Positions 17,838 through 18,525 of a stretch of 18,525 bases of DNA are shown here, one piece after another. This DNA comes from Amoebophrya sp. AT5.2 (taxonomy: Eukaryota; Sar; Dinophyceae; Syndiniales; Amoebophryaceae). Every line of letters begins with the position of its first letter. The first letter of the stretch is position 1. The translations under genes and the position numbers were made by a program. Location: the NCBI GenBank assembly GCA_005223375.1, contig RXOD01004764.1:1-18525 (forward strand). The letters are read 5' to 3'. The notes beneath the pieces are model-generated. The model saw nothing but the letters and a program-made list of their open reading frames with translations, made no database searches and was not told where the DNA came from.

Positions 17838-18525
17838 ATGGCAGTACGACTGACCAAGGACCACCGTCGCGGCAGTGCTGAGCGTTTCGACTCGTGCGGC
17901 GCCACTGATTCGCACCTGTCATCTCGTGTGGGTCTTACTACTTGCTCGCCGGGAAACGCCGGTGGTGGAAGCACTCCTAGCAGGTCGTCGAGGCGCGGGT
18001 CACAGAACCTCCGCGGCCACGGCCACACGTCGAGTTCAGTTGCTGCCGCGCTGCGTGGCACAGGCACTCACAGTCATGGCCGCGCCAGCAAGCAACCGCT
18101 GAGCAACAGCAACGCCAGAAACACCACTGATGCTCCTGCCGCAGCCGCGTCAAGAAGTAGCAAACATCGAGATTATACACGCCATCGCTCTTTCCAGCAG
18201 GACCACAGGGGCGAAGCAACCGGGAAGCATCTTCGACATGTTGACTCCGGGCGGCGCGGCGGTAAAAACGGTGCAGCTGCGACGTCATCAACAATAGCAC
18301 AGGAAACCCTGCGGGGGGCCGATGCTAAATCTTGTTCCCCGTCCCACCTCTGTTGTGGTGGGGGCAAGACGAAGATTCCAAACGGTGCGTACTTCGGAAT
18401 GGGAATGCTACTAGCCTGTGTCTTCGTGTACGCCTTGGCTCCCTGGCAACAGTTCATTTCATCTTCGGGCAGGGCGGGGGTTGGGGGCGCAAGAGACGAT
18501 GGTGGTCTCCGCCGTGGGGGTGGGG
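17838..18525 (+). CDS. gene 3, 5' part: basic Ser-rich N-terminus plus membrane anchor
   Basis: The frame opens at ATG 17838 (G at +4) and has no stop to the window end, giving 229 codons. The first 165 or so residues are Arg/Ser/Gly/His/Ala-rich and low complexity (MAVRLTKDHRRGSAERFDSC...). Then comes CCGGGKTKIPNGAY and a hydrophobic segment at about residues 187-205 (FGMGMLLACVFVYALAPW), followed by a Gly/Arg-rich stretch. With no N-terminal signal peptide, this predicts a type II or tail-proximal membrane anchor with a cytosolic basic N-terminus. The CC..K..NG-hydrophobic pattern resembles gene 2 residues near 732-793, so a third paralogue is possible but unproven. Being open-ended, the frame could contain an intron beyond what is visible. 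Confidence 0.5.
   Translation, partial: MAVRLTKDHRRGSAERFDSCGATDSHLSSRVGLTTCSPGNAGGGSTPSRSSRRGSQNLRGHGHTSSSVAAALRGTGTHSHGRASKQPLSNSNARNTTDAPAAAASRSSKHRDYTRHRSFQQDHRGEATGKHLRHVDSGRRGGKNGAAATSSTIAQETLRGADAKSCSPSHLCCGGGKTKIPNGAYFGMGMLLACVFVYALAPWQQFISSSGRAGVGGARDDGGLRRGGG
18468..18525 (+). repeat. G-rich tract at the window end
   Basis: Several runs of three to five G (GGGCAGGGCGGGGGTTGGGG and further on) sit within the gene 3 frame and encode a Gly/Arg-rich stretch. They meet the simple G-quadruplex pattern. Confidence 0.4.

Overview
This is a eukaryotic, protist-type window of GC-rich nuclear DNA. The evidence is: GT-AG introns with pyrimidine tracts (for example the T6 run before 863 and the T7 run before 14515), AATAAA-type 3' signals, no Shine-Dalgarno/operon layout, and very long proteins in which folded blocks alternate with Ser/Arg/Glu/Gly-rich low-complexity spacers. 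An alveolate or dinoflagellate-lineage protist with a compact genome would fit, but no phylogenetic marker is present, so that is inference only.

Layout, left to right. (1) 15-278, minus strand: a small ORF of unknown function, running away from everything else. (2) 864-2832, plus: the last two visible exons of 'gene 1', whose start is not resolved. (3) 2833-4040: intergenic, with a gene 1 poly(A)-type signal at 3272. (4) 4041-17192, plus: 'gene 2', a giant gene. Its first exon alone is 10.3 kb, with a signal peptide. I read the apparent stop at 14328 as intronic and join exons 4041-14326, 14516-14770 and 15326-17192 into one frame of 4,135 residues. (5) 17193-17837: intergenic, with a second copy of the same 12-nt poly(A)-region word. 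(6) 17838-18525, plus: 'gene 3', open to the window end, a basic Ser-rich N-terminus followed by a membrane anchor.

The main result is that gene 1 and the 3' part of gene 2 are collinear diverged paralogues of a family I do not recognise. The same anchors recur in order in both: a [VI]D-aromatic-aromatic-DFQE block, a D-x-R-C block, a VR..G...F..P block, a WE block and an LE..F...RL block. In gene 2 these anchors cross two proposed introns, and this is the best evidence that the 10-kb ORF and the downstream ORF belong to one gene. Gene 3 may begin a third tandem copy, because its CC...K..NG-hydrophobic segment resembles one in gene 2; this is weak.

The second result is a 513-bp element at 14754-15266. 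It has 21-bp terminal inverted repeats (18/21 matching) and a 5-bp TCATA target duplication. It makes up almost all of the last intron of gene 2, and its left terminal repeat supplies the GTAAGT splice donor. It therefore looks like an introner-type, intron-generating DNA transposon. The introns of the two paralogues lie at different positions, which fits recent intron gain or loss.

No known enzyme, transport or resistance function could be assigned with confidence. There are no convincing rRNA or tRNA genes, CRISPR arrays, bacterial operons or viral genes.
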